Shown here piece after piece: positions 12,893-24,619 of a stretch of DNA of 64,000 nt (position 1 is the stretch's first letter; each line of letters starts with the position of its first letter). Below the pieces are notes generated by a model. It made no database searches. It was not told where the DNA came from and saw only the letters and a list, made by a program, of their open reading frames with translations. The position numbers and the translations under genes are program-made. Location: contig CAIIXF020000003.1 in NCBI GenBank assembly GCA_903813345.2, positions 13,780,931-13,844,930 on the forward strand. The letters are read 5' to 3'. Source of the stretch: Owenia fusiformis (Eukaryota; Annelida; Polychaeta; Sabellida; Oweniidae).

Positions 12893-13757
12893 ATAGTAGC
12901 CCGGACAGAATTGTTAAAAGGGTGACTTTTTCTTTAACAACTTTTTTCATTTTCAGTATTATCGAAATCTGATCAAATATTTGAAAACTAAAGTAAAATT
13001 CTGACAGACGAAAAAAGTTTGTATGTTTACCGGTACTTAAAAAGGATCATGAGTTGTATGTACAGTATATTGGCAAGGCCGCAGGACTTAAAGTTTTTTG
13101 GCCATTCCATTGTTACCCATAGAGGATAAGAAGCCCTAGTTCGTTTAACCCGTGCATCATAGGGTCATACTGCCAAAGTTTTTAAAGTCTTTCCCAGTCA
13201 CACGCCTCTTAACTCATCCATGGCATGCATGTGAATTGTTCTTCAGCTTTTCAACGGCCTCTTAGGAGGCCGTTTGGACCTCTTGCAAAGACTGTGGACC
13301 TATTCTCATCACAACCTGCACATTGAGGAGCCAGCTTTTTCACATCATCTTGAACATCATCTTGAACATAACCCCGAACATTTCAGTAGAGTTCATGACC
13401 CTTAGGGGAGTTTGACTTCTTGTATTTGATTATTGGTCAGTTGCTGTATACATCAGGATTGTAATGGTGGCAGCATATGCCGATCTTTAAATATTAACTT
13501 TCACCTGAACATTTAAATTCACGAAATATGACGCCATTTTGAACAAATATGAGGCAAAATGATAAATTATGTATTTGCGTCAGTCATACTATGGACGCCT
13601 GTAATATCATTACATTAAGAGAAGCTCTTTAATTATTTGTTTGTATGTCCGAATTTTACGCTTGTTTTCAAATATGTAATCAGATTTTGATAATTCTGAG
13701 AATTGAAAAAGTTACTAAGAAAAAGTGACGCTTTAACAATTCTGCCCGGGCTACTAT
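12893..13757. mobile_element. Non-autonomous TIR element, about 865 bp
   Basis: TIRs of roughly 110 bp: ATAGTAGCCCGGACAGAATT at the left end, continuing through TTTTCAGTATTATCGAAATC, matches the complement of 13650-13757 (AATTCTGCCCGGGCTACTAT). The interior has no transposase. It is intergenic, downstream of gene C. Confidence 0.75.
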
Positions 13758-14225
13758 GAATTCCATATGAAAGTGGGTGATTCGGGACTACTTTCTTGGT
13801 AAGTAAATAGATGAATGTGTGATGCGGCTCAAGTACAAAAGTCCACGTGGTCTTGATCGTGCTTCCTATGGAACATTGTCGCTTTAAGCAAGTCCAGATT
13901 CTGCATACTTTAACACCACCTCCAAATATTTGAGAACTCCGATTCCCCATTTGATAGCCTGTAAAGCATGTATATATTTTATGGTACATTTTGCTCACTC
14001 ATAATTGTTTTGCAAAATGGCATTACGGTTTCTGTTATCATCGTCCAACAGAAACATGCTCTTCTAGGCCGGTCTTAAACGAGATTTGTGTTACCAAACT
14101 TTTAGAGGGTAATGCTTCACCAATTTTCATTATTTTTGTATCCATTGTCCGATAATTGTAGTGTCCAGCTTTCAACATTGTTTACGCAAATACTGAAACT
14201 TGGAAAATACTAAAAATGTATATAT

Positions 14226-15131
14226 GACGTGCACGGACCTGGGGACAATTCGGGAAATACGGGCTAATCTCAGCTTTAAGCGTTAATATCTGGCTTATTT
14301 AAAAAGCTAACTATGTGCACTATATATCATTTTGAAGTATTTTTTAATCGCATTTCACTGAAATTATTTTTCCTCGAAAAGTGTGATGGGATCTACCATA
14401 TTTTTGAAGTTAAATGTACTCCGACATCGTCAAATACGCTGTAAGGCGTAACATTTCACGCTTACATGGTTCGTTGAAATCGGTATAACTTTTGAAATAC
14501 TGATCAGAATTTTACTAAAATTTCACATTTTATTCATTGAAACATGTGCTTTTATGACGTCACAATTGCCTAGCGGCTACATTTCAAATCGTCTTATATG
14601 AACGCTTTTAAGATTTTCAAAATTGTGTAAGGTTTTGAAGGCGAAGGAGGCAAGCAATAAGTTTACCTTTATTTAACCTTCTAATTTAGGTCTGATTTCA
14701 AAAAAAATTTAACTGCACAATATTGTCATGGCGAAATTTACAAAACAATAACCGATTTCTTTATTTTTCAAATAATAAGAGAATAAGAGTTGCTTTTAGA
14801 GACTTGAAAAAATGTAACGCATCGATTTTTTACCACAAATCCAATACACATCAATTTTTACTACCGCCCGAGTGGATTTCCTGACCGTTTTTCAAAAATC
14901 AAAAACATTTTAGAAATATTGTCCTCGAGATCTTGTTGCTCTGTGAATTTTACCAGGATTGAATAAGAATAAAGCATCTTATTTTTAGGTTGACTAAACT
15001 TGACAAAATGTAACGCTTGTCGTTTTTGACGTTATAATGCTGATTGCGCCCTATACTGCCCATTGTATTGTTTTTGGTATTTTGACGCCACAATGTTACT
15101 CTAATTGTCCCCAGTTTCGTGCGACGTGTAA
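14226..15131. mobile_element. Possible TIR element with about 27-bp ends
   Basis: GACGTGCACGGACCTGGGGA at the left faces TCCCCAGTTTCGTGCGACGT at the right, with the inverted similarity limited to about 27 bp (both followed inward by CAATT-type sequence). The interior is AT-rich with no coding capacity. Weaker than the other TIR elements. Confidence 0.45.
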
Positions 15132-15361
15132 TACACTTTGATATGGCATAGTTCATCTACTTAAATAATTAGCATCTGTAAGATACAGGTCATTATTATA
15201 AACATCAATTACTTAATGCAGAAAACTTTACGGTTTAATATTCTAAAGGAGTAAAAGAATGAATGGCTCTAAAGTAGATCATTTCAGGTTAATAATTACG
15301 AATATTCGAAAAATAGATTGCACATTTTGATTCCAAGAAAACATAAGAAGTGTGTACATAC

Positions 15362-18300
15362 CATCGAAGGGGTCGTCATGTCTCCTCCGCTGAAACGCAT
15401 GAGAAAAATATTATAAAACATTTCCAACCATTAGGGTAGGTTGAAAACATAACTATGCGTTCTTTTACACACGTTATACCTTGTATAGATAACTACGGTT
15501 TTGATGTACTGTTTTCTTTTTATCCGTATGGTTGATAAACAATTTTTGATTGATTTTGATTATCCCACGCTTTGAATTACTGTGTTTTTCTTAAGTGACC
15601 AAGCTTTTAAAACGTATACTTACTACACACTTGATCGGCAATAAGTGCAATCTTTCGAGACATTGTTTTGAATTCCATCTTGAAAACATTTTCTGGCGCC
15701 GAAGCGATGGCGTACCACTCCTCATCTCCTATGTATATATTGCGCCTACCCAAATCCAATTGTCGCTGATTTGGTAATCCCATTACGTAAGATGGTATAT
15801 TCATATCCCTAATCATTTGAGCCTCAGAAAGGGTCTTATTTTTGTTTTCTTTAGGTACTGTCAAGCCATCACTTAAAACTACTAATATGTTTTGTTTATC
15901 TGGCCTGTCACCTCCCCTTGGTGTGAAATATTCAAGCCTGACGGACCTTAACGCCTCATTAGTTGCCGTCCCGCAGTCTCGACGTAAATTCCTTCCTGGT
16001 TCTAGGACCATATTCATTTGGTTAACAGTCCGTTTGTAATGGAATTTATTTTGAGTGTTATTTAAAAGGGCAACGTGGAATATCTGCTTCGCGAAAGCTA
16101 TGATTCCTATTCGTGTGCTTACTGGTCCTATTGTGATAACATCAGCAATGCTCATCAGAAAATTCTGGATTTGTCTCTTATTTGAATCGGTAATAGAACA
16201 CGACACGTCTACAGCGAAAACAATATCAATTCCACATTTCCGTATAACAGGGCGTTCTAAAACACAAGCATTACTAAATGTAGCATCGGTGGAATGTTAA
16301 ATTCATATCAATGTATTATGTTACTAAACTTAAACATACTCTTGAAGCATTATGGATGAATAAACATAAGAAAAACAAAATTGCAATAGACATCTTTCTT
16401 TCTTCCAAATGATCACTATGAATTTATATTTGTTTACATTATCATATTATTTAGTTAAACGATATCCTTGGTATTTTGTTTTTTATTTAGTAGATGGGAT
16501 TATGTCATTGCGAATTAATGTAGATTCAAAGAGGTCGCAGTTTTCAATTCATCTATTACAGGCGGAAAACCGATTCGCCTCCTAACGGATAAATTAGCAT
16601 ATTTACCAATAACAGGCTTTTGACCTCGACATTTTGAGCTCGGTTTTATGCAAGGCACGTATCTGTATTCTTTCGCCCTCTTCTTCTTGCCCTTCATATA
16701 GTACGATGGTACTGCCCTGTTGGATGGACATTTTTCCCGTTGATATTTCCGACTAGCAGCATTACAACTCAAGAAATGGCATTCGTCCATCGATGTGTCT
16801 ACCATGAAGGTACCCGAGCGTTTGCACTTAGCTGAAATAATCAACAGCATTGATTAACCGTAAATATGTTGCACAATGCTTAATACAGGGTAGTAAAACG
16901 GCAACCCTAATCTTTCCTCATATCTTTGTCGTTTTGGGGAATTACTCCCTGATATTTAGCATATTTGTACATCATCCAATATTCATCCTGCCTACCGTAT
17001 TTCATGACCATCGGACTGATAGTAGCAATATCGCAACATTGTAAACATCATACCCCATATGGTCACTTTCAGGCTGTCTGAACTTGTTGGTATTTAGATG
17101 ATGACCATTTTCAACTTGATGCACTGGTTATCTCTAACAATTATATATCATTTAGGAGCAAAGCACTTGATAAAGTTGTGGAGAGGCACAACCACACAGA
17201 CAGATGCACAATTTAGTGTATACTCAGCACATAGGGATAGGGACCTTTTAGCTTTGAAGATGCCAACGAAAATGCAATCAATGCTGTCAATATCGAGCGC
17301 TATATTGTTATTCTCAGGAAGTTTTGGAGGGAACACCCAGAATTTCTTCCAACGTTGATGCCCCTGGCTTCCCCTCGGCAAGCCCTTGTCACTGAATAAT
17401 TGTTTTATTTGTGTTTAGAGGGCAATGTTAGTTAGGTTCGAAAATTACAATTACAACTATTCTATTTCTATTTTAAGAATTGTGAAGTCTTGTTAACATT
17501 TTTCTAAAAAGTAAAATATCCGCCCATAATTTTATAATCAATATCTCACCACAGCTATGACATAGTGTAGTAATGTACCCAAAAATCGTAATGTTATAAA
17601 TTCATAAATCACTGCTCATCAAGCTTCCATCCACCGTATATAAAAGAACAAAAACTACCCCATACTGTCATGCTTGCAGTTATTTTTCTGTAATTTGATT
17701 TTTGATTTCACACATTGCTATATACACAGTACCACGCCTACCCATCGGCAAGGTACAGTGACAAAATATACCGTAGTACACTTTAGATGTACGATGTCAC
17801 TATTTAACTGATTTGAAGCAAAGACAGTGATGCAGGTGTGGTGTAGGTTTTAAAATATTAATCTCGGGAATACTTGAAAGGTTTCATATTTAATGTTGTG
17901 TGTATTTGTTTAAAGAAGACATTTAACTTTCTAATAACGTTAAAAGATTTTCGAACAGCGCTCGATCTAGCCGCGAAGATTGATCGGTTGGAAAATGTTG
18001 GGTTTTTCACATTTCCTTTGATCATTTTTTCACCTGTTGCCTAAGAGTGGAAACAACCCACCCACATGCTTTTTCTGAAACGTTTTCTTGATTTTCAACC
18101 CCTTCAACCCCTACTTTTTTTTAATTTTTCTTGCATCAATATGTTGACATGTGTTTTTGATACACAGTTGACCACATCATTTTTTCCTTAAAGGTGTTTT
18201 TTTATTTTTCTTGCATCAATATGTTGTGTTTTTGATACAGAGTTGACAACATCACTAATTCCTTAAAGGGGTTAACTGTGTATCAAAACACAACAAAGAT

Positions 18301-21045
18301 GCAAAGATGCAAGAAAGGTTAACAAAGCAGGGATGGAAGGGGTTGAAAATCAGGAAAACATTTTAGAAAGAACATGTGGGTGGGTTGTTTGAATCTTCCG
18401 AGTCTCAAAGTCGAAAATATTTTATCATCCCTTGGATTGCACTTTCTGGGGGTAATGCATTTGTGTAACATATGCACCTGTTTAAATCCTCAGAAAATAG
18501 CCAAAATCCAACATATGACTGTCCGAAATCGGTTGCGAAACTTTCCCTCCTCCTTTCTTAAAATGACAAAGAAACACTCCCCTCCATAAGTTTGGCAACC
18601 TTAGCTCCCCCATTGAACAACGTGTTAAAGTCTGTTTACGTTTCAATTTTTATTTACTTAACCGGCGATGAAATAACTTATAATATTAATGGAAACGTAA
18701 CTTGACTTTATTTCCAATACCTCCAACTTTTCTCAATGTTTTCCTCAATTACAATAGTTCGAACATTGATGATAAAGTTGATGCATTTTTGAAAATCATC
18801 ATTTCCATGTAATCCAATGGGAAATAAAGGGTTCGAGAGGCAAATCAGGAATCAGGATATCTTGTCAGTAAAAGATCCAGCAAAAAATATTTTTATATAG
18901 AAAATTGAATTGTCTTACCTTTTTTGTACACTAAGTGTTTAGTTTATTTGATGAATATTAAAGTTACAGCGCTTCAAAGTCATTTTTGAAAATAATTTTT
19001 CGCCTCCTGTGTTATTTCAATGGGAGAGGTTTTTTGAAAAACAATTTTGACTTTAAAGCCCTATAACTTTGTTGAACCTGAAGCAACATATCAATTTTTT
19101 ATTAAATAAAGTTAGCAAATTCAATTGCCTGCCTAACTCGTATTTTTGCAAGGACTCGGATGGATGGACATTCTGTCGTATGACTTGCGGCAAACTTACC
19201 ATTTCCCATTGGTTAACATGGGAATGTCGATTTTCAAAAATTCATCAAATTTATCATCAATTTTCGGCTTTTACTGTAAATACTTTGATATAAAAAGTGT
19301 CTCATAAGCCGGAGACGGCTGGGGGCTATTGCCTTTATTTCTTGTAAATGTATAATGTCTTAACCATGTATAGCCTGTGACACTATAATAAATATTTAAC
19401 TAACTTAACTATTAAGAAAAAAATTGAAAAAAATTGGAGGTATTGGAAATAAAGTCAAATTACGTTTTCATCAATAGTATAAGTATTTTCATTGCATATT
19501 AAGTAAATAAAAATTCAAAGTAAATAGGCTTCAACACGTAGTTCAGTGGGGGAGCTGAGGTTGCCAAACGTATGGAGAGGAGTGTATGTTGAGAAACAGG
19601 GTTGCCGTGTTTTGACCACCCTGACAGACATAAGAGCAGAACCTATCATGAGGGCACGGTTTCTGTTTCAAGGAAACGAAGACTAGAACCGCTGTACCAA
19701 TTTTCAATAACATAATCACAATCCAAAAATATTTATAAAAATGTATGAGTTTTTAGTGCAAATATTGTAAAATGCGTGAAATAGCAATATACATCCATAT
19801 CATCGTCGAAGATTTGGAGAAAAAACGCAAGTAAAATATTATATACATATAGTGAATTGTTTCCATGCTCAAGAAATAAAACTAGGTCTATAACACGCTG
19901 TCGCTCTATGTTCTATACAATAAAATAAGAGAGCACATTGGAAAACATAATTTCCATTTTTAACTATATATAGCTACTTTTGAAAAATCGTTGATACAAA
20001 GGGGAAGGGAGAAGTTATACGTACGTAAAACAACGGTGTTATTTTGAACAGAATTGTCAGACTTGCTCTGCGCTGTACGCGCTGCTTCGGTCACAGTCGT
20101 TGTTGTTGGTCTTGTTGAAGTAACATTATTCGTCCCTGGTACATTTTGCAACTGAGTCGCATCGGTTCCATTTTCTCCTGTTAGTGCACTACTTACTGTC
20201 GTCATCGCTGGTATCGGTGCCGTATCATCTATTTTGTCACCGGGTGCGTTATTATTAGACAGTTCATCTGTTTCAATATTGTTTTGTTCTGTTGTCGTTG
20301 TATTGACCCCCCGGCTCGTTATTGGTGTTAGCATAGATTCAGTAGAAGCGTTTTTTGGAATGATGTTATCAGATATATCAGGGATATCCGTTGGTGATTC
20401 ATTAGTATGTACTATATTTTTGAAAATCGTGGTGTTGATCGTCACCGGTGTTGTGGTATCATTCTCAGTAGTAATTGGGCCATTGCCATCCGCTGGTGAC
20501 GTTTTGACTGTCGCCCTTGCATGTGCTGTCGATAAAGATTCCGTTGAAGTGAAATCATTCTCCGAAATGTTCTCATTTTGAGTCTCAGTAGTGTTTACTG
20601 TATTTTCTTCCGCTAATGTTGTATTCACTGTCGTTTTGACTTTTTGTGTTGATGTAGATTCAGCTATATCATCATTTGACACATTATCAAATGACATTGC
20701 AACTCTATCTGTTTCATTAGGCGGTGTTTCGGTGGTTGTCGCTTTTTCAGACGTATCATTTTTTTGTATAATATCCGTTGAAATATAATCTGTATATGTG
20801 GAATTGTGTTTCGTTTGGACTTGATTAGCGAAAATATCAGCTGCAACATCATTGAGCACTATATTTTCAACTGAAGTTGTAGGTACAGTTGTTGACATTC
20901 GCTTTTTGTTTTCTGCTTGCTCCAATAATTTCCTTAATTTCTTGTTGACCAATCCACATTGTACTGTCTCGATCGTTGAGAGAATTACTAGACAGATTAT
21001 GAAACGTGTGACTAATGTCTGTCCCTGCATTTTCCTTATACACAT
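15362..21045 (-). CDS. Gene C: secreted mucin-like/six-cysteine/vWA protein
   Basis: Four exons, with all internal introns in phase 1. Exon 1 (start ATG 21045 or 21030, to 20025) has a signal peptide (RFIICLVILSTIETVQCG) and then about 300 residues very rich in Thr, Ser, Asn and Glu with many N-x-T/S sequons, i.e. a mucin-like stalk. Exon 2 (16831-16607) has six cysteines, C-x14-C-x4-C-x11-C-x25-C-x6-C, and a basic patch. Exon 3 (16256-15624) has a vWA domain with MIDAS DVSCS, CGTAT and LSDG intact. The probable exon 4 (15389-15362, acceptor TTTCAG) gives T-E-E-T then TGA. This yields about 625 residues from ATG 21030. It is an extracellular protein. The vWA/MIDAS suggests divalent-cation-dependent ligand binding; the ligand is unknown. 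Closest relative in the window is gene D. Confidence 0.82.
16884..17045. mobile_element. Half copy of the ACAGGGTGGTC TIR family
   Basis: Matches the arm seen at 49821 and 52150-52293: the TACTCCCTGATATTT block, CATATTTGTACATCAT, and the ATTTCATGACCAT...GACTGATAGT block. Only one arm is present, just upstream (transcript sense) of gene C exon 2 in its first intron. Confidence 0.6.
18051..18390. mobile_element. Hairpin TIR element in gene C intron 1
   Basis: AAACAACCCACCCACATG at the left faces CATGTGGGTGGGTTGTTT at the right, with extended arms containing GATTTTCAACCCCTTC and its complement. The interior has two tandem copies of a roughly 75-bp unit (TTTCTTGCATCAATATGTTG). Non-coding. Confidence 0.75.
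18573..19584. mobile_element. TIR element, about 1.0 kb, with an inserted LINE 3' end
   Basis: ACACTCCCCTCCATAAGTTT at the left faces AAACGTATGGAGAGGAGTGT at the right. The arms of about 150 bp also share TATTTCCAATACCTCCAA and its complement. It lies in gene C intron 1. Its interior includes the LINE 3' fragment at 19295-19410. Confidence 0.75.
19295..19410 (+). pseudogene. LINE 3' UTR fragment
   Basis: GTCTCATAAGCCGGAGACGG, then TTGTAAATGTATAATGTC, GCCTGTGACAC and an ATAAATATTTAACTAACTTAA tail. It resembles the 3' end of the LINE in gene D intron 1 (2103-2200, complement), so both probably belong to one family or share a 3' tail. No coding part is present. Confidence 0.6.
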
Positions 21046-21122
21046 TTTGTCAGATAATCTCAGGAACTCTAAAACATGTTGCTATCTGTCTCAGTATCTC
21101 CTAGTAACTTGGCCATGACTTT

Positions 21123-21133
21123 CCTTTTATAGG
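21123..21133 (-). promoter_or_regulatory. TATA box of gene C
   Basis: On the minus strand this reads CCTATAAAAGG, a textbook TATA box, 78 bp upstream of the first ATG (21045). A start of transcription near 21095 would leave a short leader containing a two-codon upstream ORF (ATG TTT TAG near 21074). Inferred from sequence only. Confidence 0.5.
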
Positions 21134-21551
21134 CATACCTCGAGCTACTTCATATAACATCATCCTCCAATCAGGTATGAATTCTTGGCACATGGACCTG
21201 ATATCCAGACGAGGGTCTACCGAAGCATTCTCTCTCTGTAAATAAAGACGTCATTGGGATTCGACAAGGTGTCTCTAGTGTATGCACTTTATAAGATAAA
21301 CGAGTCGATCATCAAATACAATTAATTACATGATATAAATCACGTAATGGCTATTATGATATAGTATGAACTATATAACGGCTATTCAAACTTTTACACA
21401 AGATGATGAATTATGAAAATTAAACAATGCACACACATGTATTGTAAGTTTTATAATATCGAGGCTTCTTATTTCCCCATTTACTACATACTTTGCTAAT
21501 ATACTAGCAGTCGTACCACAACAAAAAGCATATCAAAATTAAGCTAGCTAT

Positions 21552-22516
21552 TGGGTGGTCCAAAAAAAGTGAACCCCTGCAACAGGCTATATTTTCCTTA
21601 ATACATGCATGAATTGGCTCATATTATCACATCTTGTAGAGAAAGGTCTAACATTTTTGTTGATGCCATAATTTATTCGCAGTCTTGAATTTTGAAGAAA
21701 TTGCAAGTCTTACGCAAACATGCCTAAAATTAGATATTGTGCAAAACCTTACCAATGTGATGCACATAAATTGTTGAACCACATTGGGTGATCTTAAAAA
21801 AGGTTTCAGCAGGAGATATACGTTTAAACTATACCATATGACAAATTGGACACTATTTGAGCAGAAAACACATTTTACATTTTTATTGACCATTTTGAAG
21901 CAGTTTTAACCATTCAACAGTTAAGGGGCATGTTACCTACACAAACGGTTGAGGAGGCAAAGTTATCCCCGGTGACCAAAATTCTGAGAAGCCCTTCTTA
22001 TAAATATCTTAGAAAAATCAAAAGGAAATCTAATATTCAGTGTTTTGAGCCATATTTCAGTAGAATCGGTCCATAATTAATGCTGATATTGACATTTTAA
22101 GACCGTATAGGGGTATTTTGCGACTTCACTGGAAGATGTTTTCGTCTTTGGAAACGGAGAACATTTCTTTGGATCACAATAACTTTGCAACTGACCGAGG
22201 CAGGATGCTGATTTTTACACCATAATGTGCATAATTCAAATCCAAACAAAGTAAAAAAACATTAGGTTTTTCAGACTGCCGCTGAAACAAATTCCACGTG
22301 AAGTTTGTGGAAGGGTTGAAGAATCGCAAATGTTGAAGTTCACATTTTATCGATTTTCAGTGATGTTTTGTCAGGGCTTATAATTTCTGCAAAATGTATG
22401 GCACCAACTAAAATTTTAGTCCTTCCTCTACAACATGTGAAAATATGAAAGGATTCCTGCATATAATAAGGGGAATATAGCCCGTTGCAGGGGTTCACAT
22501 TTTTGGACCACCCTGT
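21552..22516. mobile_element. Non-autonomous Tc1/mariner-like TIR element
   Basis: The left end GGGTGGTCCAAAAAAAGTGA with CCCCTGCAACAGGCTATAT faces the right end ATATAGCCCGTTGCAGGGG...TTTTGGACCACCCTG. TA dinucleotides flank both ends, consistent with a TA target. The interior lacks transposase. It lies upstream of gene C. Confidence 0.75.
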
Positions 22517-22561
22517 ACATAAAGTATACTTTTCAAGAGAAAAATAATTTTAATGCTGTAG

Positions 22562-22900
22562 GGTATTTTTGGCTCACGCAGTGAGCCTATGGGATCGACC
22601 AGGCGTCCGTCCGTTGGCCCGTCCGTCCGTCCATCCATCAGTCCGTCAACATTGGCCGCACAAATTAAAACTGCTATTCGGATTGAGTCATATTCACATT
22701 CATTTTATGCATATCCATAATGCCTATTCGACCTATCATCGCCATTTCCCAAGTTCGCCCGGTTTCCGAGAAATTGCTGATTTTGACGTCAAAAGTCAAA
22801 TTTTCTGTAAATACTAGACACTTTGTTGAAGTAGAACTTTCAAATAACTTGTAGTAGTTGCTGTATATGCAACTCATTGCCAGGAGTTCAAATCCGACGA
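22562..22900. repeat. GGCTCACGCAGTGAGCC repeat element with GTCC microsatellite
   Basis: Starts with the palindrome GGCTCACGCAGTGAGCC followed by ATGGGATCGACCAGGCG and a GTCCGTCC/CATCCATC microsatellite (22607-22645). This arrangement resembles a dispersed repeat known from several invertebrate genomes; that recollection is from memory. The right boundary is not seen. Confidence 0.5.
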
Positions 22901-24010
22901 CATTATTTTAGGATTTGACCCTTACTTGACCTTCAGTGACCTTCGAAAGGTAAAAAAAAGTTGATTTTTCAAAATTGATTTTTGGATGTAAATTTTGGTC
23001 AGCTTAATCACAAAAAACCTTAGTGAGCTCTGAATAAGTAACATTTTCAGGATCAAATGTCATTAAACTAAGTCACACAACTGTGCTATCTAAGTTTCTC
23101 AAAGTTCGAGACTACAGTACAAATCCAAATCAATGTTTTTGTTTTCAGGATATACATTCCTCTGAAGGTTCCAAACGGTGTTAGCACAGGACCGTGGGTA
23201 CTTTTTACAGCCTAAGCTTACAATTGTCGCACATATAAATATCGAAATGGGAAGGTATATTCAAACCTTAATCACTTGATTTCATGCTCGAGAGGGGTAA
23301 ACATCGAAACTACAAAGGTATCAGGCAAATGTTTTTCAAGTTGTATTAATCCTACATAATTGCTTGCATGGAGATAACAAAGAAGAGTTTAATATATTAA
23401 GGTATAAAATGTTGAAATGGTGAATATATAGAGCAATTCCTTTTTCTAATAGTATTCCCTATTGGTCTAAATAAAATCATTAGATTTTTATCAAAAATAT
23501 AAAAACAATAGTGTAAGCATCGGCACTATTATTTGTAGGATTGCTGTATTTATATGTATGACCAGCACCTCAAAAGTCCGTATGAAATGTGGCCGGTCAA
23601 TCAAAATCTTGTTAAACAATAAAGAACAATATATCAACAAATTAATCTCTATGGTCAAGCTGCGGAAAACCGCGAGGATACTGAACAATTTTTATGTCAC
23701 GATGGGGATCATCTGAAACTAAAGAAAAAACGTAAACAAACCCAGATAATCAACTTTCTGTCCTGGATCACTGCCTGGAACATATACGAAATGATACTTA
23801 TGGAACGATATCCTCAGCTATATACAGAATTACATAAATATCGAATACACATACAAGAATGTGACAAAAACTCTAAATGAAGAGATCTTACTGCGTAGAG
23901 GTAGTTGAGTATTGTACCATGCCATGTGCAATATACATTAAGGTGCTATGGAAGTTAACAGGAAATGACAAAACAGGAAGTGACAACATTTTTTGCATTT
24001 TTAGACATTT
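22900..24010. other. Spacer upstream of gene C, no gene seen
   Basis: AT-rich, without a splice-bounded exon or clear TIR. Its first part may belong to the GGCTCACGCAG repeat element. Confidence 0.35.
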
Positions 24011-24014
24011 TTTG

Positions 24015-24618
24015 AACAAAGATAACAGAGTTCTGGTTTGCCCTCCAGTCAATTTAACTATTTCCACATATCATTTACATGACCAGGATCACAATGTGCA
24101 TGGTCAGAATGACCCTAAACATGATGAAATAACCTTTTCAGCCCTTTGAAAGTGTGACTGAGAAAAAGCTAAAAGTAGGAGCTAGGGAAGGTCACTGAAC
24201 AGAATCTTTTGAATTTTTCAGAAAATGTGCCCAATATAATGCTCTAACTGATACAATCTTTGAAATTTTAAAAAATTGTCTTAAACAAAAATGGCGGTCA
24301 TAAAAAGGAAAATAGATCGCTTTTCAAATCAGTTTTTTCATTTTTTTCTTTTTCTATGAATGATACTAAATCTTCAAAGATTGTGTCATTTAGAGCAATA
24401 TATTGGGCACATTTTCTGAAAAATTCAAAAGATTCTGTTCAGTGACCTTTCCTACCTCCTACTTTTAGCTATTTTTCAGTCACATTTTCAAAGGGCTGAA
24501 AAGGTTATTTCATCATGTTTAGGGTCATTCTGACCATGAACATTGTGATCCTGGACCTGTAAATGGTATTTGGAACTAGTTGAATTGACTGGAGGTCAAA
24601 ACAGAACTCTGTTATTTC
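24015..24618. mobile_element. Long-armed hairpin element, arms about 250 bp
   Basis: The left arm (24015-24275: AACAGAGTTCTGGTTTGCCC, GACCCTAAACATGATGAAAT, AAATGTGCCCAATATAATGC) is repeated inverted in the right arm (24365-24618). The spacer is only about 90 bp. Non-coding, between genes B and C. Confidence 0.85.
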
Positions 24619-24619
24619 T

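Noticed and set aside
19600-19640. GTTTTGACCACCCTGACAG as an end of the ACAGGGTGGTC TIR family
   Set aside because: Only the terminal few bases match and no opposite arm was found nearby.
20234-20788. Plus-strand open frames antisense to gene C exon 1
   Set aside because: Val/Ser-rich shadows of the Thr/Asn-rich minus-strand coding sequence. The minus strand has a signal peptide, TATA box and matching splice phase.
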